Source of the DNA: Apostichopus japonicus
Taxonomy: Eukaryota > Echinodermata > Holothuroidea > Aspidochirotida > Stichopodidae
Assembly (NCBI RefSeq): GCF_037975245.1
Contig: NC_092579.1
Span: forward strand, 22,204,666-22,268,665
DNA: 64,000 nt
Direction: 5' to 3'
This document shows positions 38,593-51,906 of the stretch, piece after piece. Position 1 is the stretch's first letter, and every line of letters begins with the position of its first letter. Made by a program: the position numbers and the translations under genes. The notes under the pieces are model-generated. The model saw only the letters and a list, made by a program, of their open reading frames with translations, made no database searches and had not been told where the DNA came from.

Positions 38593-41500
38593 GCTCAACT
38601 CAACTGCCTCCACTATGCACTAGAATGATGAATTCATTTCCTATGCCTTCCTCAGAGATTTTATTCAGTCACTTGTTGAAGCATGATGAAATCGGATGGG
38701 GCGATGAGGGGGTAAGGAGTGGAACCAAGGGTGAGAAAGAACAAAACTCACCACCCTTCAGCAATGCATCCCAATGTAAGGATACACCTACAAATTAATA
38801 AGAATAATTGAAAAAGAAAAACTATATAACTGGAGGTTCCGACCATCCACAGTTATTCCCAGACATTGAGGAGTCGACATTGAAACATATCTCAGTTATT
38901 GGAAACTGTTTTGAGGGTATATCAGTAAGTGTCATTTGAAGTTTAGCATACAAATGACCTTTTTTTGACTTCCTGGCATTTAGTTGCCATTGCTGGTCAA
39001 CTCATAACAAGAAATACAAAATGATGCGAGGAGTAGATCAAGACAATTTTCAATAATTCTGCTAAACGATCAACTTTAGCCACCAAAAAAAAATCATTTG
39101 TAAGCAGCATTTTTTGTGTTAAATTTGTCAATATATCTGGTGACATCATAGTGGACAGCTATAAACAATACATCAGGGAACATGAAAACATTATTGGCTT
39201 CACTTTACTCCATTACAACACTTGACTACAGAAACAAAGTTGCCATAAACATAAAAAGGTTTGCACATCACACACACACACAGTACATTCAATTTTGTGA
39301 GACCCCATTTTTTTACGAATTAAGTAGTTAATAACTCCTTAATTAGGACCAGGCAAAATCTCGAAACTACACATCTCTCTATTTTTTGAGAGGCTGACTT
39401 TAGGCACACAATTAATTTTTACATACATTTATATAGACTTAGAAAGCACTGCTAATGCTCGCTGTTTTACATACCATTTTAAATTGTTGAAAAACAATGA
39501 ATCTTTAAACAGCTCAGGATCATCAATAAAAGTGACTGAACAACTTAGTCTAACACACAGACGATGAGGTTAGTTTCTCAGATACAACACAAAAACTGAA
39601 TGGGGGAAAAAAAAGTTTTGTGACATCAAAGAACACATTTACAGCAGCCTACATGTTGAATGTCACCCAAGGTTGTTCTATTATTATTGTCGTTTTCTAT
39701 GAAGTTAAAAGAACATGTTTTTGGTATAAAACAATGTAATGACATTAACATTTAGGCCTGCACTGAGTAACCGACGTCATCACAAATGTACCCTTAAAGG
39801 AGCGTTCCAGACTTATAGCATATTTTAAAGGTGAATATCGAAAGAGGAATTTGTTATAGAAACATTCACTAGCACTCTTCTTTTATCTTCTTCTTCATCA
39901 TCTTACTTGGACTTTGATATATCAAGACTGTACTGAAGCGGCATCCTCTAAGTGGAGGGGTGGACCAGTTTGTCTTGATTAGAATGACGTAAGATTCCAA
40001 CCTACCATAAAATACGACTTCAGACCGTCAATCTGTTATTACTATTAGCAGTAAAGTATAGGCATGTTCTACAGTATATCTTACCGTGAATACAATCCGT
40101 CGTCGAGCATCGTTAAAGTTTTTTCTTTTCTGCTTTTTTCTTTACGTGTTTTAACAAGCAGAGGTTTATTACCGATAATGTCGTTGATGCCTAGTCTACT
40201 TAACAGAGACGCATACTTGAGAGTCTCTCTGACGTCATTTAATCCCCTTGTGTGACGTCACTAAACAGCATGAGCTCTCATCATCCGTTGGGCCGTTAAC
40301 ATCCATTTCGTGGAAATGACCCGAGCAGCAATAAAGAGGTAAAAAGCGACCGAGGCTTTGTATATACTCTGGTGGTGCCTTGGAATGTACGGTATAGACC
40401 AAATCCTATTATCTGGATGACTGTTTGCTCACGTTATCATTTCACTTAATACTTTCACGTTGTTACCCTTCGTAAACCAAACACAAGAAAGTCTGAAAAT
40501 GAATTACAGTAATGGTCGTCGGTTTTATTTGATCTCGACACAAAGTTGAAGACATCTATCTAGGGATATTTCTCGATTTTTTGGTTGTGCTAGCAAAGAC
40601 GGATAAACTCACCTAGCTGTTTGTTTGTTGGTTCGTTTCGTGTCTTTGTTAATTATCTATCTATTTATAAACTATTATTATTATTATTATTATAATGTGA
40701 ATTTTAGTCTTCAATTCATCGCAGTCCAAGAAGATGGAAAAAACATTGAGTCGTAGCAAGTTTTGTAAAGCTAATTCGGTTTACAATGAATACAGTTATT
40801 TAAAATGTGCTGTATCCCTGGCATGCTGCTTTACGGTGAAATTGATTATGACGTCATCTCTCAGATCAGACCAATAAAATGCTATGTTAATATCAATGTT
40901 AATCTTAAACTTCACATGATATGAACAACATAACATCCTTGAGCGACAGCGACACCAATTTCCTGGACAAAGTTGTAATGTTATTTAAACATGGTATTTG
41001 AGGCCAGTATGCAAAATTCTAATTTCCTTTCAGTAGGTTTTGTGCTGTTTCGTGAGTTTTGAGTAGCTTGCCAGGCTGAACGATATATCCTGTATTATAC
41101 TTAGTATCCCAGCCTAGTTAATTGATTAGACTTCAGATGTTTAAAGAGTCCTTTATCACCATCAAAAAGTAACCCTGGATTGATAGCAGTGGTTTTTAGT
41201 GGTGTTCAACACAACAAAGCTAGCTATTGGTGCCTAATGTCACCCTTCAACGTTAAATCAACTATATACCACGCAAATACATTAGCGCGAAATATCACAT
41301 GTTGGTTATAGTTTTTCTTTTATAATATATTTTATAATTTTAGTAAATTAATACACAGGGAGCTAATTCATGTCTCCAAAATGACGGAAAAACTTTCTAA
41401 ACAAATATTAGAAGACTTCGATCTATAGGTCCACGACAACTCTCCAAATATGACCACCAGAATTTCTGTTTTTACCATATTTAACACGGTGAAGACAAAG

Positions 41501-42092
41501 CCTATAGAGGATTTCTTTGTCTTAGGTTTATCATTAACTCCAATCGTATTGTGACTGTCATTTAATCCCATCGCATTTCCAGTCTATTGTTTTAAGAAAT
41601 TATTGGCTGGGCTTTCACTCCCCGAAAATAATGAGAACCACTGAAGTTGCTCGAAAACTTGGAAAGCGCGGAAAATGCACTTTCATGAAGAGAACATGTC
41701 AACTTATAGACGGGTAGGCCCACCCCGCCCCCCACCCATTCCCGTAATTGTGGAGGGCAAATATAGCCCTCACATCTCGACAAGAACCCTTCCCCCACCT
41801 CCACCAGCACCCCACCCCCACCAGCCCACCTCCAAATCAGATACGATCCAACACCTAAATAACATTGTTTTCACGTGTCTCGTACTAGTTTTCAATGTTC
41901 CCACAGCTTCTGACAAAATCATTTTCTTCTTAGCCTCACGTAGCGTAAGCGTAGATAACAGCAAATATTAGCAAATATTGAATCGTTGTTGTTTTATTAT
42001 TATTATTATTCATTTATTTCTATTTTTCGTTTTGCCGGCATGTCAAATTTGTTCCATGCTGAAAATCGCCGGTAATATGGTTAAAGAACTTT
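38593..42092. other. non-coding; three CRE palindromes
   Basis: TGACGTCA three times between 40230 and 40856, TTA runs near 40680 and 41995, and C-rich tract near 41790-41830. No gene recognised. Confidence 0.5.
40230..40260. promoter_or_regulatory. pair of perfect CRE palindromes (TGACGTCA)
   Basis: TGACGTCA at 40230-40237 and 40253-40260, 23 bp apart start to start. This octamer is the palindromic site for CREB/ATF-type bZIP factors. No promoter or first exon is recognised beside them. A third copy lies at 40849-40856. Confidence 0.35.
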
Positions 42093-42099
42093 GTAAGCC

Positions 42100-42127
42100 C
42101 ATGGAGCTATAAACAGATAGCTCCATG
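42100..42127. mobile_element. 28-bp palindromic micro-element with 7-bp target duplication (copy 2)
   Basis: Arms CATGGAGCTAT (42100-42110) and ATAGCTCCATG (42117-42127), identical to the copy at 15.3 kb, flank a 6-nt spacer AAACAG. Direct repeats GTAAGCC lie immediately outside at 42093-42099 and 42128-42134. One further complementary pair (C/G) extends the hairpin into the flanks. Shared arms, different spacer and different 7-bp duplication are what two independent insertions of one family would give. Confidence 0.65.
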
Positions 42128-42380
42128 GTAAGCCAGACAGCCACCCCGATAGATTACAGGGAATCAGCCTTCAGACGAAATCAGATATGAGTGTCTGGAA
42201 CTATATATAGGCTTTCATCCAAGTCGTAGCTGGGTAGGGTGCCCACCCTTCCCATAATGCACCTGGTTACACGTCTACAGGTTGAATAAATCCTTTGCTT
42301 TGCTTTTACTTACTTGCTTTTTCATGCACGTGCGTGAAAGTTTCTTTCACCTTAAATGACGATGGGCCCAAGGGTGCATG

Positions 42381-42500
42381 GTGAAGGATTGGGAGAGGTG
42401 AGGGGGTGGGAGAGGTGGAGGTGGAGAAGGAGGAGGAGGAGGAAGGGGAGGAGGAGGAGGAGGAGTAGTACGGGAGGTAGAGGTACCAGGGAGGTGGAAG
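42381..42500 (+). repeat. polypurine tract with (GGA)n core
   Basis: Nearly all purine on the plus strand, with uninterrupted GGA repeats at about 42430-42465. A mirror-type purine tract of this kind can form triplex DNA. Ser/Pro frames on the minus strand are translations of it. Confidence 0.85.
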
Positions 42501-43584
42501 AGAGCTGCGGGTAGGAGGGGAGTTAACAGTCGGGAGGATTATGTTCTCTGTGTTACTATATAAGATTGTGACGTAACTCCACCACCGCCTCATATTTTGC
42601 TTGTTTTGTTGTTGTTATTTTTATATCAAGGGTTAAATTTGCTTTCGTTGTTAGTGAGGGGGTGGGGTAGTTAACCAAGCTTTTAATAAAGGGAACGTAT
42701 ATCGGAGTAAAATTCTAGATTTGTTGGAAGGGGAAGGGGTGTTGGTATTTGGTTAGGAACACCTTCATAACAAAAGAACACACATAGAGACACACAGTAA
42801 CATTATCACATGTTGATTTTGATTATAACTAGGTGTTTCGAAGTCTTCATCAACATACACTAACCTTTATGAATTCACAAAATGATTTGTCGACTTGAAT
42901 ATTGCATATCGTATTATAGCATTTCGATGTCACAGTCAGTATTCGGTATGACAATAAACCTATATAACCGGATAATTGTATCTCCAAACATCAAGTGAAT
43001 TTGCACTTGGAAAGAATGCAACGTTGCCAGTGCTATATAGATTCCCTTCCCCGAACACTCCCCACCCCTCCCCCCCCTCCCGTCCCCTCCCTTTCCTTCT
43101 CACCCCTCTCTGGTCCGATCGATTATGCATGTCATTAATATATTAACTCAAATCGTCCACACGCAATGATACAATCAATTGTTGTGTGTAAGTGCGTGCG
43201 TGCGTGTGTGTCTGTTTTTAAATTGTTTGTGTCTCTTTTTATTTTCTTTATTTCAAAACAAATATTATTACAAATGTCTTCATAGAAGTCACATAAAAGT
43301 AGGTTGTTGTATAGTTCCCTATGGTTTATAATTCCAGGAAGAATAGTAATAAAGTAGCTTAACTAGCTGTTTTGATTCATTCGTGCCGGCCTTATTTGAA
43401 TTGCTTTTGTATCCTGTCAGTTTCCGAGCAGTATACCTGCTATGTATTGTTTTATAAAAAAAACAATGTATAGTTTCGAGAAATATGTTTGTCGCCTCCC
43501 AAATCTAGCGTGAAAAGTCACTCATTATATTCAACCGCAAAAACCAACACGCCAGAAAGGCAAAACTGGTAAACTTTGTATGAC

Positions 43585-43850
<266 letters not shown>

Positions 43851-44309
43851 ATCGTTGTTTTATCGTTTAGACTGATTGAATTGATTGAATTGATTCGATT
43901 GAAGATGAATAGGCCTCAAATATCTAAGGACAATCATTTCTCTGGATATAAACATCGTTTTGATTTTCACGGGGAAATACTGATACCATGCTTAACAATC
44001 CTTAACATTTTCAGTGTGCTAAGCACTATATGTTAACTTCCTTTACAAGGGATTTCTAAAAACGAAAGTTAAAACCACATATTAGAGTTTCCGTTGGCTG
44101 GCGTAAAATTATGCCTCTTTTTTTCTGCTTAATTTAAGTGGGCGGTCTTGTTCAAAGTTTTGGGAATTGAGGTTGACTGCCCGCATATCAATTTTTCTCG
44201 TGACCATAACCAACTCTTTTCTGAGTACGAGCACTAGCTTATATTTCTTCAGAGCAATTACGAGGCAATTAATCACGCGATCTTATTTTGTCATCACGTT
44301 GCCGTATAT

Positions 44310-44424
<115 letters not shown>

Positions 44425-44439
44425 TTTAAAAAAAAGTAT

Positions 44440-44575
44440 CAACGCACCAAAAAAATTCCACTTCACGACCGGTTTCGTCCTTTTGGGACTCATAAGGCGG
44501 AGGTAGGAATCGTACCCCGAACTTTGTGTCACAGACCGAAGTCCGTACAGCTCGACCACAGGTACTGTAGTGTGA
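44440..44575 (-). mobile_element. tRNA-derived SINE-like copy abutting a (TA)n array (minus strand)
   Basis: On the minus strand an A-box-like TGGTCGAGCTG (44558-44548) and a B-box-like GGTACGATTCC (44516-44506, one change from consensus) are spaced as in tRNA genes. Downstream, GTCCCAAAAGGAC (44487-44475 region) can fold into a small hairpin and is followed by GAAACCGGTCGTG. The copy then runs through an A/T stretch into the (TA)n array at 44310-44420, which would be its 3' tail. Confidence 0.5.
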
Positions 44576-45283
44576 ATGCGTATAAACTGGCTTAGTATAA
44601 CTGTCAATGAGGGCGTATTACCCAAGTGTTATAATTGTACAGAGTGCACCCCTGGTGCTTTTGAATCTGACACAATTTATACAGAATTTTTGGTAATTTT
44701 GTAATCACAGAAATATTAATAGATCGAGGATGATTTTCAATTCTAATATTTTCTCAATATATGACAAAGACACCTTGACTATAATAGTGACTCAAAAGAA
44801 CTGTATTATTTACAGGATACTACTATCAAATTGAATCGAACATACCAACGCTAATTTATAAACCTATCTAGCTGTATTAACGACCGATCACGTTACTTCT
44901 ACGAAACCGCCTCTTAACAATGACTTGCGCAGCGAAACATCGCCCGTCATGGAAACCTTTCTTCCCTGAAATGTTTATTTTTTTGCATAATCGTATCGAT
45001 GTTATGTACAAGTTCATACAATATTCGGGTTATATACCTTTTTTTGACTCGTTTCCTGTATTCGTGTATGTTAACCTTTCTTTTGGATTGCCCAAATTGC
45101 TCGGAAATGATATATATTTAGCTTTTTTAAAGAAAAGATAAAGTGGCTGAACACTTAATTATCTCTTACGTGATATCGTGTACTATATGTAATGACACCA
45201 GGAATGATGGAACATTAAATTTGTGGGACACAGAATATTCTGTATTGTAACCCTCGGTGATTAGAAGCAGTTAATGCAAATGT

Positions 45284-45309
45284 GGGGTGGGGGGGGGGGG
45301 GGGGGTGGG
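45284..45309 (+). repeat. G-run tract (17 G)
   Basis: GGGGT followed by G17 and TGGG; quadruplex-capable. Confidence 0.85.
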
Positions 45310-45366
45310 AGACTCCGCATATTTCTTTTATGTTAGAACGAGGGCTGTCTAATAGTGTGTGAATAT

Positions 45367-45379
45367 CAGGGTTCCCAAA
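45367..45379 (+). mobile_element. hAT-type terminus relic CAGGGTTCCCAAA
   Basis: Exact reverse complement of the sequence at 4878-4890. It is followed by a G-rich subterminal stretch (CCCGGGGTGGGTTGGGG), like the G-runs inside the 51.1-kb element. No matching right end was seen. Confidence 0.35.
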
Positions 45380-46458
45380 ACCCGGGGTGGGTTGGGGTGG
45401 GGTGAGGTGGGCGGTGAACCATGACCACCACTAATTTGCGAAATAAAGATTTCCACGCGATAATGCCATGGTTAGTCATCATCAGAAGGCCACAGGCGGC
45501 AATTCCATCCCCATTGAACATTTGTCTGACCCCGTTTACCCACCACACCCTACCCACTACACCCTACCCTCCGGATTTTCGTAACCTATGTCGAGCCATA
45601 ATGGTTTTCTTTTCTTTTCTTTTTTGATGTCACGTTCGTTTTCTCTAATCAGTCGAAGGCCTTGAACGGTTGAAAAGTGTATGTTTGGATCAAGTGTTTT
45701 TTAATGATATACACTGTTATAACTTTTATCATTTTAAAAATTGATGCTGCACTTACTCACTTATATTACATCTTTAATATGTTGATATGATTCATGTTAA
45801 GAAAAGAAACATGATGCATGTGTTCGAAACCGTTTATTTTTTCAAAAAGCCAGGATGGTTTCCTTTTCTTTTCGTTTTTGATGTCACGCTCGTTTTCTCT
45901 GAAGAGTAATCAGTACCCGCAAAAAGTAAATATTACCTTGGATAACAGGATGCAGTGTAATTGTACAGTAAAACGTATTAATTTACAAATTCTCGTTAAT
46001 CTGTGGTTTAAGCCCCGGTCACGCTTGGATCACGAACGCCTGATTCAGAGGAAATCTTAATAGAGTTTCCTTTTTGGTTAACAACTTTACCTACTCTATC
46101 ATTAACCTTTTTCTAATGAAAAAATATTACAAAATTTAAGAAGTCGTCTTTATATATCTGTATCTATATCTGCAGTCTATTTTACCAACTGCTTATAAAC
46201 AGTTAGTCCATATAGACATTGATCTCACTTTCTAACTTTTTTTCCTAATATTTCACACCAAAAAAGAAGATATAATAATATATAATAATAATATATAATA
46301 AAGTTTTTTATATTTAATCCACCTCATATGAACTCCGACTCATATTAATTTACAGGTTCAGAGAAACTGACATCTGAAAATAACCTCACGCCCATCCCCA
46401 CGTCCCACCCCCACCCCACTACGCCCCCCCCCCATTTTAAACGATACGAACATGATTG

Positions 46459-46466
46459 TGACGTCA
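46459..46466. promoter_or_regulatory. CRE palindrome TGACGTCA
   Basis: Sits in TGTGACGTCACTAAA, a 15-mer also found at 40251-40265. The next copy is at 47094-47101. Confidence 0.3.
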
Positions 46467-46879
46467 CTAAATTCACTCTGCGTTCATATACATCCAAGCT
46501 AGGTGGACCAGATAATACCCCATGCCCATAGCATTGTAGAGAATGCCTATATTTGCCAAATGTATATAGATGTTTAAGTACGGGTATATAAGACTTCAAG
46601 ACACAGAACCAAAGAAGATTTTTGCCATTCTAAAATTCCTTACTCTGTTTAAAAGCTTGTATGAGTTCTATCTACTCTTTATTGTGAAATTTGACTAATC
46701 ACAGATTACGAGGAATAAATTTAAAAAGTCTAAAGGCGAGTGAAGCTCTAAATCCTATTGACCATACCGCCAAACCGGCCATTATAGCATCGACAATTCT
46801 CTTCTTTAGCTGTTTAGTTACTTGTATACTTCGCTTGACTTTTCTAACACACTGTTACAGCGTGAGTGAGACATAATAA

Positions 46880-46942
46880 TAATATATATATATATATATA
46901 GTATATAGATATATATATATATAGTATATAGATATACATATA
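46880..46942 (+). repeat. TA repeat with duplicated GTATATAGATATA block
   Basis: TATATATATAGTATATAGATATA occurs in two tandem copies. The stretch at 46270-46305 is a similar (TAATA)n run. Confidence 0.85.
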
Positions 46943-48421
46943 TTTAGTGATACTATACATTTATGTAGGTAAAATAGTCTGAAATATTATTACACTTTTA
47001 ATGGGGCTAGGAAGGTATCTCCTTTGGAAACAGGACCCAGCGATTGAGAGAGGCCTTGGAAATAATGAAGGTTGTCTGGACAACGTGAATCTCTGACGTC
47101 ACAACCACGTATATGCACGTATTTTTGGGGTGCTTTCTGGTAAGATTCAAAATGTCACTTTTCTCTCAAGAACCTATATTACATCAGATAAGTACATCCG
47201 CGTTAAATGAAAAATTTAGTTTTGTGGTTTTTCGGGCTAGCTATATATACTTGTCTTATGAACAGCCTCTGGACTAATTTTATAATTTAATAGTTTCTTT
47301 GTGTTATACTTTATCGCTTTAAGATACGAATAAAATTATGTACTAAAGATTCCTCCCGTAAGTGCTTAAAATGTACTGCCATATATTCTTAAGTTAGGTA
47401 AGTTCTTTTCTTGCTTTTCGGGTGCTCAATTATTAAGAAAGAAAAAGCGAAAAGCAATCAGTTCCGAGAAGATATTTGAGGCATGTTATACGTAGCGTAC
47501 GTTTTTTTTTTTTTCTTATATTCCTTTCTGTTTGCCTCATTTTATTTAATTGCTGACAAAGAATGACAAATATGTTCTTAAACCACATTTAACGCCATTA
47601 ATAGCGATCTATATAAAATGCTTAGTTACATTATAAACACTGCCACGGTTTTCGTTGAAAAAAAAAGAATAAACCTGTCTATGCAATTAACAAAAAACGA
47701 TGCAAATTTTTTATAACCACAAAGCCAGAATAACCTACGGGTCTGTTTTCGGTCACTTCTTGCGATGAAGATAACATTTAGTGTACCACTATGATGAATA
47801 TTTCTAGGAATTTGTGTTCATTTCAGGTTTTGTCGATTTCTCTCCGTTTTGCAATAATTATGGTTAAAAAAAACCTCTGAATACATAAAAATGTATTAAC
47901 ACAAGGCACTTATTTATCCGTCATCGTTACTGTGTTAAATTAAAATGCCATTCAAAAATCATGATAATCATTTGACGTTAACGATGTGATTTTAATTTAT
48001 AATAGACATGCTTATACACACTGCATACGAAGGTTGAATCCTGATATATTTAGCTCAGACAAAAAAATGACTTTTTAGGGAATTCCTGAAATTGGGGAAG
48101 TGTAAGGATACGGTGGAGAAAGAAAGGGGGGTATCATATAGCTTGGTTGGGCGGCGGGGGGGGGGGAGGTTGTGCCACTAGTCGTTTTGTGATATTTGCA
48201 TCAAAGTCGACCAAAATTCGACTCAAGACCATTCGTGTAGAATGTTGCACAATGTATCTACAATGCTGTCTGTGCAAAAAACGTTTATGAAATGAAACCC
48301 ATCCATCTTTTTCGCCTAATAATGTCTTTACATACATATGCCATATACAGAAAAGGAAAGGATTTGTAAATAGTAACTACTGCTGGCATCCCACTCAACA
48401 TGGCAAATACAGAAACGCCAA

Positions 48422-48443
48422 CGCGCGCGCGCTCTCTCTCTCT
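48422..48443 (+). repeat. (CG)n-(CT)n compound repeat
   Basis: CGCGCGCGCGC directly followed by CTCTCTCTCTCT. The alternating CG run is the type that adopts Z-DNA and is the longest CpG run I saw in the window. Confidence 0.85.
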
Positions 48444-48723
48444 AGCTTACTCTTTGACATGATTTGCTTAAAAAAGTATAAAGTAAAATTAGAAGTACGC
48501 CCCCACTTTTAGTTGGAATCTTGACGTAATAAACACTTCTATTATTTCAAGGAAATCAGCCACTCATTGTGAATAATCGATAACGTATACGACGTAACGA
48601 GGTTTTAATATCCGTTATTTTGACCTACTGATGTTGTTTCGGACACGAATCAATTTTTCGCGGATTTTCAGTTTCGATAAACTGTACTGTAAAATATTAT
48701 CTAAGAAATAATAGCTATCACGT

Positions 48724-48727
<4 letters not shown>

Positions 48728-48799
<72 letters not shown>
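48728..48799 (+). repeat. (TA)n microsatellite, 72 bp, uninterrupted
   Basis: Pure TA run with no visible interruption, so likely to vary in length between individuals. Confidence 0.95.
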
Positions 48800-48803
<4 letters not shown>

Positions 48804-51173
48804 ATGAATCCGATCACACTCTGCATGGGTCATCATTGGACGTTAAAGCCTATACGATAAAGTAGCTGCAACGTATGTCTATGTAGAATGGTTAAAGTGT
48901 TATAATGTTTTGTACATAAAAATACAAAATCCGCAGTATAGACTATTATATATAGAAATAGAAATATTCTACCATCAAACCACTTGTTCTGTGATTGTCT
49001 TAAATTCTAAGAATTTCAACTGTATTATTTGTAACATCCATCATTTGACACATTTGTGAGGATTACGCACTCCGACATTGTGTTGCTGTATTAACCGAAC
49101 GAGGCTGTATGTGTGTGCCTGTAGGGAGGGAAAGAGGGTGATTGAGATTAGGGGAAAGGGTGGTCAGATTTATTACCTCCCCCCCCCCCTACCTCACCGA
49201 CCCAAATTCTAAGTAATTCAGAGAAAAGGAATCGTGTTAAGTGAACACAAGTTAAACAGTGTCTTATCACCACAGTCGATATAATCAGGATGAACTCGTC
49301 CCCGTATGTATAGCAGAATGGGAAATTCTTGTTAAGTCTATTCTGGTCACTCTATCAATTTCATCTCGACATTCGATCAATCATTTACAGTGCCCCATAT
49401 AGTAATGAGCTTGAAAAGAAGTCAATTAATCCGAGAAAAAATAAACAAAATCTGATTTCATCTGACAGAGCAACTAATTTAATCTGACGAAGCAACAATA
49501 ACAGTAAACAAAAGGAGAAAGCCTTTGTTTAGTATGACTCATCCTTTGTCTTCTGCATACATAGGTGATCTATTGTATGGCGTTCAGACGTATCCACCGT
49601 CTGGAATGTAAAGGATATGTTTCAGAATCCCGCTGTCAGGGGACTAGAAACAATATCCCTGCTTTGACTAGCTAGGTTCCCCCTTTGGTGGACTGAGCAA
49701 AGTTTATTCGTTTCTCATTTGTTACGGTTAGTTCACGACTGACTTCCCTTTTTTTAAAGAACAAAAAAACCTATAAAACAACAGACGGTTGTGAGGAGTT
49801 AAAATTCAGTAAAACTCTTATTCCACATACCGTTAATAGAGCATTTCATTTGATCACACTAGACTACGGCAGGGATTCCCTTTTGCGCGTTCCCACGAGC
49901 CAAATCCGGTTGTTGAACGATATTAAAAAAATAGATATATACAACAACAACAAAACAGAGGCCCACATTCTTGGTATGCGGCTTGAGTAGCCTACACTAT
50001 ACCAGCCTATCCTGTACGTTGCTTATTCTAGGTTTAGTGTGACATTGATGATTCTAGGATTTTGCTGGCCCTCGAAGAAAATTAATTTAGCCATTGACCT
50101 CCGTATACATATTTCATGTAGCCATACTGCTATACATATATCGTGTAGAAAACAAAAAGACAAAATGATTTATCGGTAAAATTTACATATACATCACGAA
50201 CGTCACAAGAGTTCTAAACTTACAAGGAAGTACCCGTAGGTATACTGTCTAAAATTGCGATTTGTTTCATATAATGCGACCCGCAGAATAATCATTACCT
50301 ATATTCTTGGAAGGTATTCACATTTAGCGGTTAGGTTAAAGGTGTGTGCACATAACCAATGATAATTATATAGGTATTAAAAAAAAACTACCCTGTTTAT
50401 AACAACAAATAGTAGACTGAATCACTTTGTTTCGTATGCTATGCTGCACGCACACTTTGTACTCTCATGTGTCAAAGAACAACCGGCATTTCGCGGAACT
50501 GTGTGTCATATAAACCGTTATCGAGTCGTTGCCATGGTAACACAGATTGCCAATGTATATAGGCTTACATACATTGAAGTATGTTTAATTGCAGCTCTCG
50601 GCATACGCAAATAATCATAAAACCTTTCATGCATATCTTCTTTATACAATATTAAATAGGGAAGGGTAGTGACTTTGTAAAAGTTTTTGAGATGGACAAC
50701 GTGGGTCTGACATAGACGTACTGTCACGTATTGTAACCCTATTTGCTAATGATGGTTGCCTGTATATGTATACGATCTTGGAATAGCGACATTTATACTT
50801 GGCTATACTTCAACGTTATAACCATGCATGTATAGATAAAATAGGTATTTGCAAAACAATGATTCCTAAAATAAAACTATTGACCTATACTCCGTGAATT
50901 CTTGGCACGCGCTAAACTGTTTTCTGACTGAACACAGTATACTGTGTGTACGGTGTACCAAATAATGGTATATTGCCATGGGTTGGTGGACATAATGCAT
51001 AAGAGAGGGAATTACGTATTAGGCAAACACTAATACCTAAGTGCATCCTGTAGATATAACATCGGATATTGTATATAGGTTTCATTAGTATAGAAACCAG
51101 TGGCGGAGATTTCTTGTCAGAAGTGGGGGGGTTGCAGGCCATTGATGAAATAAAAAGTCATAACTGCTGGCTC

Positions 51174-51280
51174 ACTATCTAAGTGGAGCGCCACCATAAG
51201 TTGGCGCGAAGTGCACAAGAATTTTTTGGCAAATATTGCCTCCCAGATTGCAGTAAATGACATTGCCCAGGCCTTGAAAA
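51174..51280 (+). repeat. ~100-bp internal unit, copy A (ACTATCTAAGYGGAGCGCC)
   Basis: Begins ACTATCTAAGTGGAGCGCC and continues with TTGGCGCG, TTTTTTGGCAAATAT and TCCCAGAT. The same order of blocks recurs at 51335-51440 and 51961-52060. The copies differ at many sites. The blocks GCGCC and GGCGC can pair within a copy. Confidence 0.7.
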
Positions 51281-51334
51281 GCTGCATTTAACCAGGGGCG
51301 TTTGCAGGATTTTCTAACCCGGGGGGAGCGTATT

Positions 51335-51440
51335 ACTATCTAAGCGGAGCGCCACCATTGGTTGGCGCGCAGCGTACAAGCAAATTTCTGGTTTTGGTAC
51401 CCCCAGATCACCGGAAATGGCACTTCTCGGGCTTGAAACT
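51335..51440 (+). repeat. ~100-bp internal unit, copy B
   Basis: Second copy, beginning ACTATCTAAGCGGAGCGCC with GGTTGGCGCGCAGCGTAC, then CCCAGATCACCGGAAATGGC. It starts 161 bp after copy A. A CAGGGGCG end-like sequence (51293-51300) lies between A and B. Confidence 0.7.
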
Positions 51441-51906
51441 GACCAACCATAATATGTACACTTTTGCCTGAGAACCAAGTTTTTTCCAAATACTTTTTCT
51501 CTCATCTATAACCTTTTTGAAGATTGTCACCAGTCACACATCATGTTCGACTTCATCACATATCCTGTGGATCATTGCTTTTGTAGGTGATTCTTCATCG
51601 CGGCCCACAATATCCGTCAGCCCCACTTTTCAGAATTTGAAAATTCACAATTCTCGTGAATAAATTCACTTCAAAACATACCCATAATGTTGCACAAAAT
51701 ATCATCTATGGACAACCGATATAGAAAAACCTCCTTCAAACCCTAACAGACGGGTCAAAATTGCACGAGTATGATGAAGTATGATGAGGAATGTTGGTTA
51801 GGGAATTTTCGAAAATTCAGACGGCTACTAAAAAATTTCGTTGAAGGAAATAAAAATATACCAGATATTTCCGAAACCGAACACTACACACATCGACAGT
51901 TTTGAG

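Larger units (their letters stand above)
45380..51089. other. non-coding; simple repeats and two CRE palindromes
   Basis: TAATA runs near 46270, TA repeats near 46880 and 48728, G-run near 48160, C-run near 49180. No exon recognised. Confidence 0.5.

Noticed and set aside
51293-51313. CAGGGGCGTTTGCAGGATTTT as the start of a third nested hAT element
   Set aside because: It looks like a hAT end, but no matching right end or octamer duplication was found, so no element is called.
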